DNA of 64,000 nt from Calcarisporiella thermophila CBS 279.70 (taxonomy: Eukaryota > Calcarisporiellomycota), in the NCBI RefSeq assembly GCF_041956535.1, contig NW_027192192.1:1057796-1121795 (forward strand). The letters are read 5' to 3'. The notes under the pieces are model-generated. The model searched no databases. It worked only from the letters and a program-made list of their open reading frames with translations, and had not been told where the DNA came from. The number at the start of each line of letters is the position of its first letter. The first letter of the stretch is position 1. Below are positions 22,344 through 34,782 of this stretch, piece after piece. A program made the position numbers and the translations under genes.

Positions 22344-24684
22344 ATGGGAAACTGCTGCTCAGAAGAAGAGATCGATTTCTCACAAGAAGGTTTGTTAAAG
22401 ACCTGTGTCAAGTGTGAATTTCCACTTATCTTCTCCTTTTTTTTTGCGAACAGTCGAGCTCAATCACTTCCTGCTCCTACGAAGTGTGGGAAAGGGCGCC
22501 TTTGGGAAGGTGCGTGTTGTGCAGCACAAGAAATCAAAAGAACTCTATGCCCTTAAATACATAAACAAGATGAGCTGTATTAAGATGCGCGCCACGGAAA
22601 ATATCATTTCAGAAAGAAGATTACTTGAATTTATTGATCACCCGTTAATTGTTAACTTACGCTATGCATTTCAGGTAATAATACGCCAACATATCGCCTT
22701 GGCAATCTATTTTACGTATTTTACAATTCATAGGACGATGAGAACCTCTTCATGGTGCTAGACTTGATGCTGGGTGGAGATCTCCGATTCCATGTACCTC
22801 TTCCCGTCTCTTCATTTCTCGTATATTCCCGACAGCTTTTAACGAATTCTGCTATTTTAGCTTGACCGGCAGGGACGAATGCGAGAAAACGTCGTGAAAT
22901 TCTATGCTGCTGAAATTAGCCTCGCACTCATCTACCTACACAACAAGAGAATTGTCCACCGAGATATAAAACCCGACAGTAATGATCCTGTGTTCCGGTA
23001 TTCATTCGCAACTAGCCTAAACCTTCCATTCTTTTTTACCTCGTCGTTAGATATTCTCCTTGACCAAAAAGGGCACGCGCACTTGACGGATTTTAACATA
23101 GCCGTTCACTATTCGAGTAAACCTTTGACCGCTATTGCTGGGTCAATGGCGTATATGGGTAGCTTGTCCATTGTCGTAGAATTTCTGTGTATATGGCTGA
23201 CGCATTTTCTGTGTGTTGAGTAGCACCTGAAATTTTGGCTAAAAAGGGATATTTTAATACGGTTGATTGGTGGTCATTAGGTATTCTAATATATGAGCTC
23301 TTGTTTGCAAAGGTAAACATGGATGGACCTAAAATCGATACAAGTACCAGCCTAATATTATCAATTTTATTTAGCGCCCATTTAAAGGGAAAAGCAACGA
23401 CGCTTTAAAGCATGCAATTTTGCATGACAATCTCAAATTCCCGGAGAACGCCGAGACGCTGGCATCACCCGAATGCATTGACTTTATTAAGAAATTAATT
23501 GAAAGAGACTATACCAAGCGGCTTGGGTGTGGGCCGGACGGTATTGAACGACTGAAGCAGCATCCATGGTTCGATGGAATTGATTGGGGCAGGCTGGAAA
23601 GGAAGGAAGTCGTACCACCTTTTGAGCCAGATGTAACTATTTTGTTTTTTTCGTTGCAATGGGTATATTTTCTCACCTCTGGTCGGTTAATCCTTAATAG
23701 TCCAAAAAAGCAAACTTCGATGCTACCCACGAGCTTGAGGAGTTATTGTTGGAAGAAAATCCCCTCCGAGTAAAAAAACGTACCCGCACTCAGCCTGGCT
23801 CACAAACTGGTCGCGAGCAGTTGCAGAGCACTGGATTGTCTCCACATTATGCCAAGATATTGTGCAGATTAGAAGAGCGCTTCCTTGTCTATGACTCCAC
23901 CAAAGTGGATGCAACACTGCGCCAGCGAAAGCGAAGTCATATTGCTACGCTCCCCTCCAACGCAGATCTTGCTGACGTCGTCGAGTCGAAATTCCAGTCC
24001 GGGCATGTGGCTGAGGAGCTTCACACTCCTAGGCGAGAGTCGGGGATAGTAGAGACTACGGAATTCGAGGTGGATTCGACGGAGGGGATAGAGGATACAG
24101 TTGCAATAGGGGGAAAGCTCAACATGCGGGACGTTAGAAAGAATTACTTGGGCTTTAATGAGGATGAGTGTGCGCATCTGATATCGCCGTACTTGGGGAT
24201 AGACGCCCCAGAATCGGCGCACCAAAAGGATGACTCCTCGCCAATGCACCCGCTGCAGCATGGAAAGCCTATTCCACCGATGCATCAGAACGAGTACCAG
24301 AATGGCCCCTCCATTCCTCTGCCACCCATTCCACCCACCCTCCATCTGCCATCTTCCTCAAAGGTTGCGGCCGATGACACAGCACTTCCTCCACGACCAC
24401 CTCGACACCCTTTGCATGGCAATCCCTTAGCGGACATTCATAGACCCAATTCTTCTAGACGACGACCTCAACCCCCCTCACCCACAACTCCTCACGAAGA
24501 TGGAAAATCCCTTATCAAATCTGCACCTACGGCGGCTATCCCCCCCCCGCCGGCTGCATTTCTCCCACCGACTACACCCCTCCCACCTACCACCCCCCTT
24601 CCCCCGGTTCCTGGGGCTCAAGTGGAAGAGCCTCCCATGGATATAAACTTGACACCGCAGAACTTGGAGTTGAAGTCTATTTAA
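22344..24684 (+). CDS. YANK/STK32-type serine/threonine kinase
   Basis: Eight exons: 22344-22389, 22454-22674, 22734-22793, 22861-22978, 23051-23158, 23224-23312, 23375-23632, 23701-24684; 627 aa. It begins MGNCCSEEE, a strong N-myristoylation/palmitoylation signal, so membrane attachment is likely. AGC-like kinase domain: GKGAFGKV (28-35), [16 protein letters not shown] (142-149), TDFNIAVHY and APEIL (about 185-190), VDWWSLGI. The DFG motif is DFN (162-164), the hallmark of the YANK (STK32) family, and does not imply inactivity. After the kinase tail a disordered region with PLPP repeats could bind SH3 or WW domains. Substrates are unknown. Confidence 0.92.
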
Positions 24685-24905
24685 TGTTGCTTTTTCCATA
24701 CTAATTTTGTCACTTGTGAACATTTACTGTCAATTCTTGTCTGTTTATTTCTACTCTTATGTTACCTGTTGTCGATTGATTTTCATTTTTTTTTATTTCT
24801 CTCTTCATATTTTTTTTTTAATATCTGATAATACAATGTCTTCTACTAATTTATTCTGATATATGGGAGAATCTCGTGGAGATAAAATGGCTTTTGTATC
24901 CTCTA

Positions 24906-25616
24906 TTATGGCTCAACTCCATGCTTTTCCTTGGCTAATTTGGCGAATTCAGTGTATCCGCCAATGAAGTTATAAGATCTAGTAGTGCCCTGTGACCATA
25001 ATCGCTTTATCCAAGAATAAGAAGACTCAGAAGGGGCACATCCTTCATAGATTATCGGGCTGGTTGAATGACGCTGCTGCTGCGCTTCAGGTATATTCTA
25101 TTTAAACAAGATATCAGACGAATATTGATACTTAAGTTTTATATAAAAATGATGACAGTCGATATACCTTCCAAATTTCCTGCACTCTATTCCTCCACTC
25201 CTCACGCTTGTAAGCTCGAACATTAACTTTGGCTTGATGATCTACAACTTTGTCTGCGATTTGGACTGCAGAATGAAAATAAGCACAGTTCAAAAATCCT
25301 TCCTAATTCGAGGAAGAAAAAAAAGATGAAATAGTTAGCCAAAAAGATAGAGACGATTATGCCAAAGCGTAACCTTACAATGTGATAACACACTTGGGAT
25401 TCCGACGTATGCAACGAGTTGGCCATAAATCTGCTCACCCTGCAACCGAATCAAAAACCGATGTAGACATAGAACAGAACATTGAAAACTTGAAAAAACA
25501 AACAGTCCCAAGATCATGGCAGTGTGGCTGATTTCTGCAGAGTGGCAAATTTTAACCATATGAGATAAGGCGTTGACATTCAAAATCGTTGTATTTAAGG
25601 CGGTTAGGAATTCCAT
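24906..25616 (-). CDS. Unrecognised 166-aa protein, four exons
   Basis: Exons 25616-25504, 25439-25379, 25302-25168, 25097-24906; all phases fit and splice sites are canonical. The predicted protein starts MEFLTALNTTILNV and is mostly helical. It includes the phrases HSAEISHTAMILGL, RFMANSLHTSESQVCYHI and EGFLNCAYFHSAVQIADKVV. Its basic middle, REEWRNRVQEIW, is followed by a Ser/Gln-rich tail. There is no signal peptide and no clear membrane helix. The regular spacing of hydrophobic residues across exon joins argues that this is a real gene, but I cannot name a family. It shares a 56-bp promoter with glutamate decarboxylase and converges on the kinase gene. Confidence 0.75.
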
Positions 25617-25672
25617 CTCCTTATTGTCAAGAATTCAAACTTCATCCCAATCTATGGACCTAATTTCTCAGA
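25617..25672. promoter_or_regulatory. 56-bp divergent promoter
   Basis: The start codons of the unrecognised 166-aa protein (-) and glutamate decarboxylase (+) are only 56 bp apart. Transcription starts and leaders of both must overlap, unless one gene uses a start codon farther in. Confidence 0.6.
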
Positions 25673-27496
25673 ATGGCGCTCCAAAAACATTTCGATATCA
25701 ATGCGATTATTGAGAAGTCTCTATGTAATATAAAAACTCGCGAGCACCCTGAGCTAACTTCATTAGCGTATGCATCACGGTATGAGGTTGAAGAAATTCC
25801 AAAGGTATATCTCCCTATATACCAATGTCTGAATTGCACAGTTCATTATTAACCCATGTTTACCGACTAGTTTTCTCTACCTGAGAAACCGGTCGATCCT
25901 CGCGTAGCTTATCAAATGATAACAGATGAAATGGAAGTCGACGGTCGACCTCAGTTAAACTGCGCTTCCTTCTTGACGACGTGGATGGAGCCGGAAGCAG
26001 AGAAGCTCATAGTGGAGAATCTATACAAGAACTACGCGGATCAGGTAGCAAATACAGTATAGGTAATTACCCTACAGTCGTACTATAAACTCATTCAATT
26101 TAGGACGAATATCCTATGGTGCAAGAAATTTCCAAACGCTGCGTCTCGATGCTTAGCCGGCTGTGGGGAGCTGAAAAAGGTGGTGAGGCTATAGGCACCC
26201 CGACGGTGGGCTCCAGTGAGGGTGTTTTCTTAGGTGTGCTGGCGATGAAGAGGCGTTGGAAAAATCTTCGACGATCCCAAGGCAAAGATTTTTCTAAGCC
26301 CAACCTCATATATGGGCATGAGGTGCAGGTTGCCATCGAAAAGGCTGCAAATTATCTAGACATTGAAGCGCGAATTGTTGACGTGTCTGCCGAATCAAAT
26401 TATGTGATGGATCCGAAAGCAATAGCGGAGAAGGTCGATGAAAATACGATTGGAGTTGTGTGTGTGCTTGGGAGTACTTACACAGGCCACCTAGAGGATG
26501 TTGAAGGGATCTCAAAAGTGCTGGACAAGATAAATGCGGAGAGAGGGCTAGATGTGCCAATACATGTGGACGCTGCGAGCGGAGGCTTCATCGTACCCTT
26601 TGCTTTTGAAAATGTCAAATGGGATTTTCGGGTGAAACGCGTGGTAAGCATTAACGCATCCGGTCACAAGTATGGCCTGGTTTATCCCGGGTGCGGTTGG
26701 GTGATCTGGAAAAATTCAAAGATGCTATCCGAAGACCTCATCTACGAACTGCACTATCTAGGCGGCACCGAAGTAAAATTTCCATCTCTTCTCAGCTCAA
26801 GTGATACATTGCTAAAATATCCTGCTTTGGCTAGAAAACATACACCATCAACTTCTCGCGGCCTGCCTGTTTTATCGTGGCTCAATATTACATGTTTATC
26901 CGCCTGGGATTTGAAGGATACTGCAAAGTGATTTCCGGATGCCTTGACAATGCGCGTTTACTTTCTCGTTTTCTAGAAAAATCAACTTACTACGAGGTTT
27001 TGTCGGATGTACACCGGAATGAGGGCGGATCCAAAGAGGATCCATGCCAAGCCTCATCCGTGGACGCATTCACGCCAGCCCTACCCGTCGTTGCTTTCCG
27101 GTTTTCGAAGACGGTCAGGGAGAATTATCCTAACAAATCGCAATTTGCCATATCTAGCCTCCTTCGAACCCGCGGTATATTGGAAGAGTGCCCTTTTAAA
27201 TTCACACGCTTTGTACTTAATCTATTTCCGGTTAAATAGGCTGGATTGTGCCCAACTACTCTCTCCCACCCAAAGAAGACCAAATCCAGATTCTTCGCGT
27301 GGTAGTGCGCGAATCCATGCCCGAAGATGCTGTCGACCGATTTTTGCGGGATCTGATGTGGTGTACCGAGCTGCTGCTAGAGAATGGTTCGGGCGATCAA
27401 AAGTTTTGGAACAAGGTAGCGGGGGGAATGCCAGAAACCGAGTACACAATAGATATTGAGCCTCGAAAATCAAAAACCTATTCAAGAGCTTGTTAG
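25673..27496 (+). CDS. GAD1: Glutamate decarboxylase
   Basis: Five exons: 25673-25804, 25871-26044, 26104-26772, 26835-27174, 27240-27496; 523 aa. PLP enzyme that converts glutamate to GABA plus CO2. Family motifs: NCASFLTTWMEPEA, GTPTVGSSEG, HVDAASGGF (Asp 258 region) and INASGHKYGL with the PLP-lysine about K291. Also present are YTINFSRPA and the C-terminal RVVVRESM. The fourth exon begins at GGCTAG|AAAAC; only this acceptor gives the conserved TYTINFSRP. Length is close to yeast Gad1. In fungi the GABA shunt supports oxidative stress tolerance and glutamate use. Confidence 0.95.
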
Positions 27497-27736
27497 CCTC
27501 TTTTACTCTATTTTATCTGTAAAAAGTGCATTTTCGCCGGCTTAGCTACACCCAGTTATATTTAGAATAACTACCACTAGGATCAGATTGAGGAGAATAT
27601 ATTTATTATTTATATAAAATAATAAAAAAAAGTTGGGGAGGAGTGAGCTCGTGGAAAACAAGTGAAAAGGCCGGGGAAGTGTTGAGGGTGAGGGCAAACT
27701 AGGAGGAGGGCTGGACCAGTATTCTATGTGAGGATC

Positions 27737-28652
27737 TTAATCAATTCTTGTGAAGGATCGCCCTCCTCGCGGTCGCTCATTGAGCTTAGGATTCGTTCTC
27801 GCAAGCACTTTCTTCCCGTCTTTTTTGAAATCGTAGTCGCAGTCATGATCGGTCGGATAGCGGTGAACATCACAGAAGACGTACTCACATCGGCAGCGGT
27901 TGGTAGTTTGCTTTGCTAGAGGGATCTTGGCACGACATAGGAAGCAACGCCCTTTGTTATTCTGTATTGGGCGGGTTGAATCTTGCGGAGAGGAGCTGGT
28001 GGAGGATACCGGTGCCAAAGTGGAGGCAGAAGAGAGATTAGCGGGAGGATGGGCATCATGGGTGGGGGGTGTGGACGACGAGGGGTAGGCCGAGGTAGCA
28101 GAGGGAGCGCCAGTGATGAGAGATATAGAGGGAGAAGATGAGACGGAGATAGAGTGGGAGTTGTGAGTCGAGGGTACAGGCGCGGCGGTTGCTTGCTCTA
28201 TCGAAAGCGCAGTGCTCTCAATAGGAGGTGGTGGTGTAGCAAGCTCGTGGGCGGGTTTGTCAGGGTTTGAATTACTCTCAGATGGAGGATTATCTAACGG
28301 TTGTGGTAAGGATGATGAAGAATGTATAGAGTTGCTTTGTGGATTGTCTTGCCGCCTCTGGCTTCCATCTTGCTCCTGCACTTGTTCTTGCTCTTGTTGT
28401 TGTTGTTGCTGCTGCTGCTTCTGCTGTTGCTCTTGACTTTGCTGCTGCTGTTGCTGTTGCGGTTGTCGTGCTTGTTGCTGAGTCTCTTTAAAACATTTGG
28501 AGCACATATTATTGTTGATGGGGCTCCTAAAGATAATGATCAGTGATCTGTTCTACAGATGCATTCTCTCTTTAATGCAATTGTACACACCCATAGAAAC
28601 CACAGTTGTTGATGCAAAACTGCGGAACTTCTTGTGGAGCTTTGTTTTCCAT
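27737..28652 (-). CDS. A20/AN1-type zinc-finger protein
   Basis: Exons 28652-28591 and 28526-27737 give 283 aa. An A20 finger (about 10-37) is assembled across the intron: CINNCGFYG then NNNMCSKCF. A glutamine-rich region (CAG/CAA repeats, about 28390-28500) and a long Ser/Pro-rich linker follow. The AN1 finger is CFLCRAKIPLAKQTTNRC with FCDVHRYPTDHDC at about 215-255. A20/AN1 proteins bind ubiquitin and act in stress responses; in plants they are the SAP family. The C-terminus DFKKDGKKVLARTNPKL is family-typical. The long repeat linker is unusual. Confidence 0.92.
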
Positions 28653-29387
28653 AGCCGATTTAAGGTAGCGGCTTGACTCTTGGATGGGGTAAGAAATTAG
28701 GCAAAGGCTTGAAAAGGTAAATGCAGAGAGGCTATTTAGTGGGTGATCAATAAGAGAATGAGTATAGGAAGCTCTGATGATGTAAAAGCGAGCCTAAAAT
28801 ACTAAAAGAAATAAGCAGATGGGCAAGCGTTAGTCCGAAAATAGTCTCAAGCAGCAGGCAGAGAGAATTGTCTCAAATTAAAATTTAGAAATTCAACGAG
28901 ATTTTCTGGGGAGCTTTGCTCCCAGCACTAAGAACGAATGATTACCTTGAAGATGGATCGAAAGGAATTCGAGTGGGGGAAGAAGCAGAATTTATAGGAC
29001 ACTCCAGAAATGAAGAGAATAATAAAGCTGTGAATAAATATGATAAAAGAGAGTTGGAGAAAGCCGTCAGTGAGATTCACTTGACTCGACTGGCAAAGTC
29101 ACACACCACTTTGCGCTCCCATGATTTTTATTAAATATTTTCTGGTGCAGAGGACACCCTTAATGGAAAATGAGGGAAAATGACTTGTAGATTGCTCAGG
29201 AATTACATTCTATCCTCTATCCCACCCCTCCGCTCAGATTTGCACGTTTATTTACTAGTATGATGAGAGTTTTGCGTTCTTGCCAACCGAGAACACAAGA
29301 AAGTTATAAGCAAATTGCAGCATAGCGAATTAAGACCAATAAGTTGTAGATACGAGAAACACATAACGTCTATCGGAGAATACAAAA
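28653..29387. other. Intergenic, no gene seen
   Basis: 735 AT-rich bp with the A20/AN1 promoter and the 3' flank of the SAM gene. A 70-codon plus-strand frame at 28916-29134 lacks an ATG start and resembles nothing known. Confidence 0.45.
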
Positions 29388-30616
29388 TCATTCTCTTTTC
29401 CCTGTCTGGTAACCCGAGTCAGTATCTCCTGTGTCTGTCGAAATATTTTTGGTATCGGCAGTCGTCTTCAGCACATAGATATCCTCCTGCCCCCCGCTCG
29501 CACTGCTATCGACACTATTACCGCTGTAATCGGACACATATCCACTGGCACCACTAATTCCGGTCGCGCTATTGCTACTGCTTCCACTGCCACCTGAGCC
29601 ACTCCTGGGGGAGGTGGTCGTAGTGATTGCAAAATCGCTTTTTTTTGTAACCTCAGGCATCGTTCGCGAATTCTGCGCCTCTGACTGTTGGGATATTGAA
29701 ATATCGCTTGAAACAAACTCTTCGTAATTGTAAAGGGGCTACAGTTAAAAGAGATATCAACGATTTCATTTCAACCGTGGGCAATAGGATATTATATTTT
29801 ACGGTACATTGGCTGGATTGGATATGGAAATGTCAACATTATCTTCTGAACTTGAGGACTGTTGTTGCCAAGGTAACTGCTCTGGGCCATCTTCTCTATT
29901 AACCACTCGCGCCTTTCCCTCTCTTATCCTTCTCCTTCGGTTGCCAATGCTGCCATACTTCTCGACCGGATCCGCTCGCTCTGTCGAGGTCATAGGAGGG
30001 GTGGCTGTTTGCGACGGAGTCTCACCCAAGCTCGAGGGGTCGGCTCGGATATGAGATGAATTACTGCTATAAAAGATCAGCTGAGAGTCGGCAGAGTGAG
30101 AGAAAAGAAAACTGGCGGGCATCTGTGCAAATTTGGTTTGAAAATATGTTTGAAGGGATGGAGACGGAAGCTTCCTAACTTTTGCTATTTCCAGCTGAAT
30201 CAGCTATTCATGTAGAAGAGTGTGGTTTTAGTCTTGACGCGCTTGTGTCTGATGATAATTTTCACTTTTACCCGTCTATGCCCTCGTTTTACTCTCATTT
30301 CAACAAGATCTTCCTCGGTGACTTCATATAGCTACACCAAGCAACTGGTCAATTTTGTATGGGTACCAATATAAGGGTTTAGAATTGGACTGCATTATAC
30401 CGAAGGGAGCTCTTCGAATCCTTCCTCTAAAAATCGGTCGCAATAAATTTCCAGGCCCAGGCGACTAAGAAATTCCATCACCTCATTGGATTCCGCCTTG
30501 CGCTTACGAGTGCCACCCTCTGTAGGGGAAATGGGGCCCACTGGAGGGATGGTACGCTTGGATGGTAGCGTGTCTGGCGTTGTAGAATCTCCTGGTTTTT
30601 CCAAACTCTCCGACAT
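29388..30616 (-). CDS. SAM-domain protein
   Basis: Exons 30616-30401, 30331-30272, 30203-29808, 29738-29388; 340 aa in this model. A sterile alpha motif is built across the first introns (about 47-100): VMEFLSRLGLEIYCDRFLEE, then LYEVTEEDLVEMRV and KRGHRRLIQLEIAK. SAM domains join proteins to each other, for example in MAP-kinase adaptors such as Ste50. No second domain is seen; the rest is Ser/Thr/Gly-rich with a basic RRRRIREGK patch. A possible extra in-frame intron (57 nt, GTTAGG...TTGCACAG) lies just after the SAM domain. The donor before the last exon (AAT|GTACCG) was chosen by phase and is less sure. Confidence 0.75.
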
Positions 30617-31230
30617 GATGCACGATGTTTTGCATGACTCCAGTGCACAAACAAGAGCGATGCTGATGGTAATACAAAGGGAGATGGAGTGAACAACTCG
30701 GAATTATTCCCTAATTGCTCTTATTTGTTAGAAAATTCTTTCGAAAGGAAAAAATGTTTATGCAATAGGGCGAAACGGAAGAGAGAACTGTTCTAAAAGC
30801 TGAAGACAAAGCTATGACGAAAAGCAAACACAAAAATCAAACTAAGTAACCCTTAATACAGATAGAGCTGTCCCCTGGCTAGCCCGATTTGAGGTCTCCC
30901 CGATCTTCTTAGATTTGTTCAGATACAACCCCCGTTCATTTGCTCGGGATGGCGCACCATATTGAGCTAATTTCCTACCGGAGTTCAGCGTCTGAAATTC
31001 AGGTCGTCAACTCTAACAGAAAGTCTCTATTACATCCAAAGTTTCCAAAAAAAAGGAATAAAATAAACCCGCAAGCTGCAGAAATAAAATAATAAGACAA
31101 GAAAGAGGATATGTAAACAGGGAGGGGGGGAAAGGAAGAAGGGGGCGAAGAGGAGAGAAGGGTAGAAAGGTCCCTAAATTGAACAATGAGATATAGTATA
31201 GATAAATGCGTCTATTAATATATATATAAT
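30617..31230. other. Intergenic, no gene seen
   Basis: 614 AT-rich bp carrying the SAM-gene promoter and the AFG1 3' flank, with a purine-rich stretch about 31090-31180. Confidence 0.45.
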
Positions 31231-32900
31231 TTAGAAGATATCGTCATGAGTTCCTAGGCGACGCTGACGTCCCCAGTCCTTCGACTGCATTTCTACAAGG
31301 CGTGATACGGCCCGCTGAAAGGCAAAAACTTCTTCGTCACCCGAGAAAATCGGGCTTGTCAGATCCTTAGAAGACAAATTTAAGTCGTCCATGAGTAGCC
31401 GGTCCGCAGACTCCAACTCTTTCGATCCTCCTTCAGAAGAAAATAACTGTGCTATGGGGGCCTCCGCAGAGCATATAAGTCGAGTGCGGCTTTCATAAAC
31501 AGCATCGATGAAAGTGATGAAGCGGCGGGCCTCATTGCGGTGTTGCAGCGACATCTGAGGGATATCAGTGACGATGATGGTGTGGAAATCGCGGGTCAAG
31601 GCAAGATAATCGGCAGCACTAAGTGGTTGAGCGCAGAGCTGATCAAAAGAGAATTTAGCAACTCCATTGCCCGCCTCAGGGATATAGAGGCTCCTCCCCA
31701 AGAAATCCAGTTTCACGGATTCAATTTCTCCTCCGGTTAATTCTTGCATGATGGCGTTGATTGTGCGAGCAGTATCCGTACTGAGCGGCGTTAGATAAAC
31801 ACGGTCCATCTCCCTGGCCATTTTTCGATAGTCTGTCCCAGAGTTGAGCGACAGCACGTGGCACTTCTCTTTCAGCAACTCGATGCATGGTATAAAGCTC
31901 TGTCTTTGTATCCCGTTTCTATACAATTCATCCGGGTGTCGGTTGGATGTCGTGACAACAACAACACCCCTGTCAAAGAGCTCGGTGAAGAGTCTGCGTA
32001 ATATCATGGCATCGGCAATGTCGGTGACTTGGAATTCATCGAAGCATAGGACGTAGGCATCACGGGCGAGATCATCGGCAATTGGTGGTATTGGGTCGTA
32101 TGCCGCAGAGTTGGATGCTTTGAGACGGTGAACGCGGGAATGGATGTCGAGCATGAAAGCATGGAAATGGATTCGCCGCTTGCGCTTTACGGGGAGAGTG
32201 TTATAGAAGAGGTCCATAACCATGGTTTTTCCGGTACCAACATCTCCATAGATGTAAAGACCACGAGGAGCATTGTTTGTGGCCTTCTTGCTTTTTTTCT
32301 CAAATAGACTAGAAAGCTAACAGGTATAGGCAAAATATTTGGAACAGCAAAGTTTTAGCCAGAATTCGAGGTGTAAACGCAAACTCACAAACAAATCCCA
32401 ACCTTATTAAAGAGAGAGGACGAGGTGGGCGCGGTTGATGGCTCATATGACTTGAGCTCATTATACAAGTCCTGAAGCGCTTTCACAATGGATCGTTGAT
32501 GGTTATCATTATTGACCACACCAGCGGCAACCAATCCGTTGTACTTTGCCATGGGTCCTTTAATTCACACTAAATTATTTGCCGCTGAAAATAATAGCAT
32601 CACAAAGCATTTTATTTGCATACCTTCCATCCTTTCTTGAAGGGGTTTCCCCTCCTCAATTTTTGCCTCAGGTATCGATTCTACTTCAACCGAGGAAGTA
32701 GCGATTGTACTATAAACAGATCGTCCTGAATAGGGTATTGATGCTCTATTTTGTGGGTAAAATGGTTTCGATCTAGCCAAATGATGAAGGAATCGAGTGG
32801 ATCTAGAGGTGAATCTGCGGTTTATTAGAGTAGAAATGCTGCAGCGATGCAGCAGGGGTGTAGATCTTGGGAACATTATTCGAAAGTGAGAGAAAAACAA
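31231..32900 (-). CDS. AFG1: AFG1/LACE1-type mitochondrial AAA-family ATPase
   Basis: Exons 32900-32624, 32557-32403, 32316-31231; 505 aa. The first 75 residues are rich in Arg/Ser/His with no acid, a typical mitochondrial presequence. Walker A is GDVGTGKT (168-175) and Walker B is [13 protein letters not shown] (from about 236). [17 protein letters not shown] is the sensor-like family motif, and [18 protein letters not shown] follows. Yeast Afg1 and human LACE1 help remove or assemble mitochondrial respiratory subunits; bacterial ZapE is the homologue. A second in-frame Met eight codons in is an alternative start. Confidence 0.94.
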
Positions 32901-33400
32901 GGTTGGTGAGAGGAGTGTTAAATAAGAGGGCCCTTTAAGAGCTAATGTTGGATTTCAATTTTTTAAATTGATTCATGTTGGTCGAGAGCAAAATACACAC
33001 CTATTTTTTATGGTACTATACGTTTGCACATTAAAATGTGATTCATCCCTGATTCTCAATGGAGGTTTTTATACTTTGTGTTAATCTTTTTTAATGCATT
33101 TTGACAAATTCTTTTCGGACAATGATTCTGTTCAAATATGTAATCGGCCCACTGGAGTATATAAGGGAGAGCTTATGCATCAGTCATAAATCTCTTCAAG
33201 AAATCTTGTTCGCAGTTAACTAATGACACTGGCAGAACCTTCAAACGTATCGCACTGTGCTTAGAGATTCTGAGGTCAAATCACAAACCGTTGAAAAAAG
33301 CATTAGTACAGGCGCTACTAGTGCTCCAAAATAGGCACGTGAAAAAGCATGCCATATAAATTAAAGGTTTTATCCATTTTTATGAATTCCCCACATTCAT
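32901..33400. promoter_or_regulatory. Divergent promoter AFG1 / hydrolase
   Basis: 500 AT-rich bp between divergent start codons. TATAAG near 33160 could serve the plus-strand gene. No gene seen. Confidence 0.45.
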
Positions 33401-34485
33401 ATGCCAAAGAATCTGGAACAGTGGCCTACAACGCGATACCTCACACTAAATGACGGTGCCATATTAGCATACACGGTGCTAGGGGAGGAGAAGACGGACC
33501 AACTGCCACTTGTTTTGGTAATAAACTATTAGAATCATTACTTTTTCTTCCGTGGTTTATTAACTGGGGATTAGATATGTGGAATGTATATGACGAAAGA
33601 AGACTGGCGACCCTTTTGCGATGGTAAATGGTGAAACTTTTCCCTTTGTCTTTCACGAAAAATCGTATAACAAGCTCTCCAAACCCTCGCCTAAATTGCA
33701 GATCTAGCTAGAACTCGTCGAGTTTTGATCTTCGACAACCGCGGGATTGGTCACTCCAGGCATCCACGCAGATCATCATTCTTCACGCTGCACACAATGG
33801 CAAGCGACACCATTGCTCTCATTGAGCATCTTGCCTGGCGGGATGTCGCCATTCTAGGTTTCTCGATGGGCGGCATGGTTGCCCAAATAATCGCCTCCCT
33901 AGATCCTCCCCAATTCAGACTGCACCATCTAATATTGGCGGCAACGTCTTGTCGATTGCCTTCCTCAAGAAAGGCCTATCACATTGGAGTGCGGGCGAGC
34001 CTATTGTTTGCAGCTCGTGGCTCTTTCACTAGAGAGGCCGCGCTGCGATTTGCGAAGGAGTTCCTTCACCTCCAATACACCCGCTCTTTCGTAAATCGGC
34101 ACCCGGAAATATTCAATATGCGTTTTGCCAGCTTCACTCGGCGGCGACGGCCAATCCCCACCATATTCAATCAATGGCGTGCAATACATGACTTCAACGT
34201 CGCAAGCAAACTGGTGGAATTAAGGGTCCCCACCTTGATCATTCATGGCACTCACGATCAGATGGTGGCCTATGAGGAGGGAAAGCGACTGGCGGCGCTG
34301 ATAAAAGGTGCTAATCTACACACGGTTCACCGTGGAGGGCACATGTAAGCGAGGGCTATCTTTGCCAGTATTATAAAATTAAACCTATCCATTAACCCAT
34401 CCACACTCGTAGGTTTTTTGATCATGAGCCCGAAATCGTGGCGGTCATCAATCGCTCCTTAAGGGGGGACCAAAGCAAATTATAG
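33401..34485 (+). CDS. Alpha/beta-hydrolase fold enzyme
   Basis: Exons 33401-33517, 33575-33623, 33702-34344, 34413-34485; 293 aa. The nucleophile elbow GFSMGG puts Ser at about 110, Asp in HGTHDQ is about 241, and His in RGGHM about 269, a complete triad. DNRGIGHS before the elbow is typical of epoxide-hydrolase/esterase-like members. There is no signal peptide, so it is probably cytosolic. The substrate cannot be inferred. A nearby ATG at 33382 is out of frame and soon stops, so 33401 is preferred. Confidence 0.88.
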
Positions 34486-34782
34486 CCCTAGCTCCCATTT
34501 CTACGCTTAGAACTGTTTGTAAGAAATATTTGTAGTCTCTTGATTCATTGCTCTTCATTATTGTATTCGAAATACAGTATATCGTCAGAAATCATGGAAA
34601 AAATAAGCAAACAAAAAAAAAAGAGTAATAACTACTCACAATTAAAAGGCGTGATAAACTACAATAAAAACTGTATAAAAAAAAGAAATCAATATGTATA
34701 CAAAAGTGGCTGTACTCGAGGAAATAGAACAAAATGATAAAATAGCATATTCAGAATTCAGATTTATAGGCCATTTACAAGG

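Noticed and set aside
28390-28500. CAG/CAA repeats as a mobile or CRISPR-like repeat
   Set aside because: They code in-frame glutamines of the A20/AN1 protein; a simple coding microsatellite.
28916-29134. 72-codon plus-strand frame
   Set aside because: No ATG start and no recognisable pattern; likely chance.
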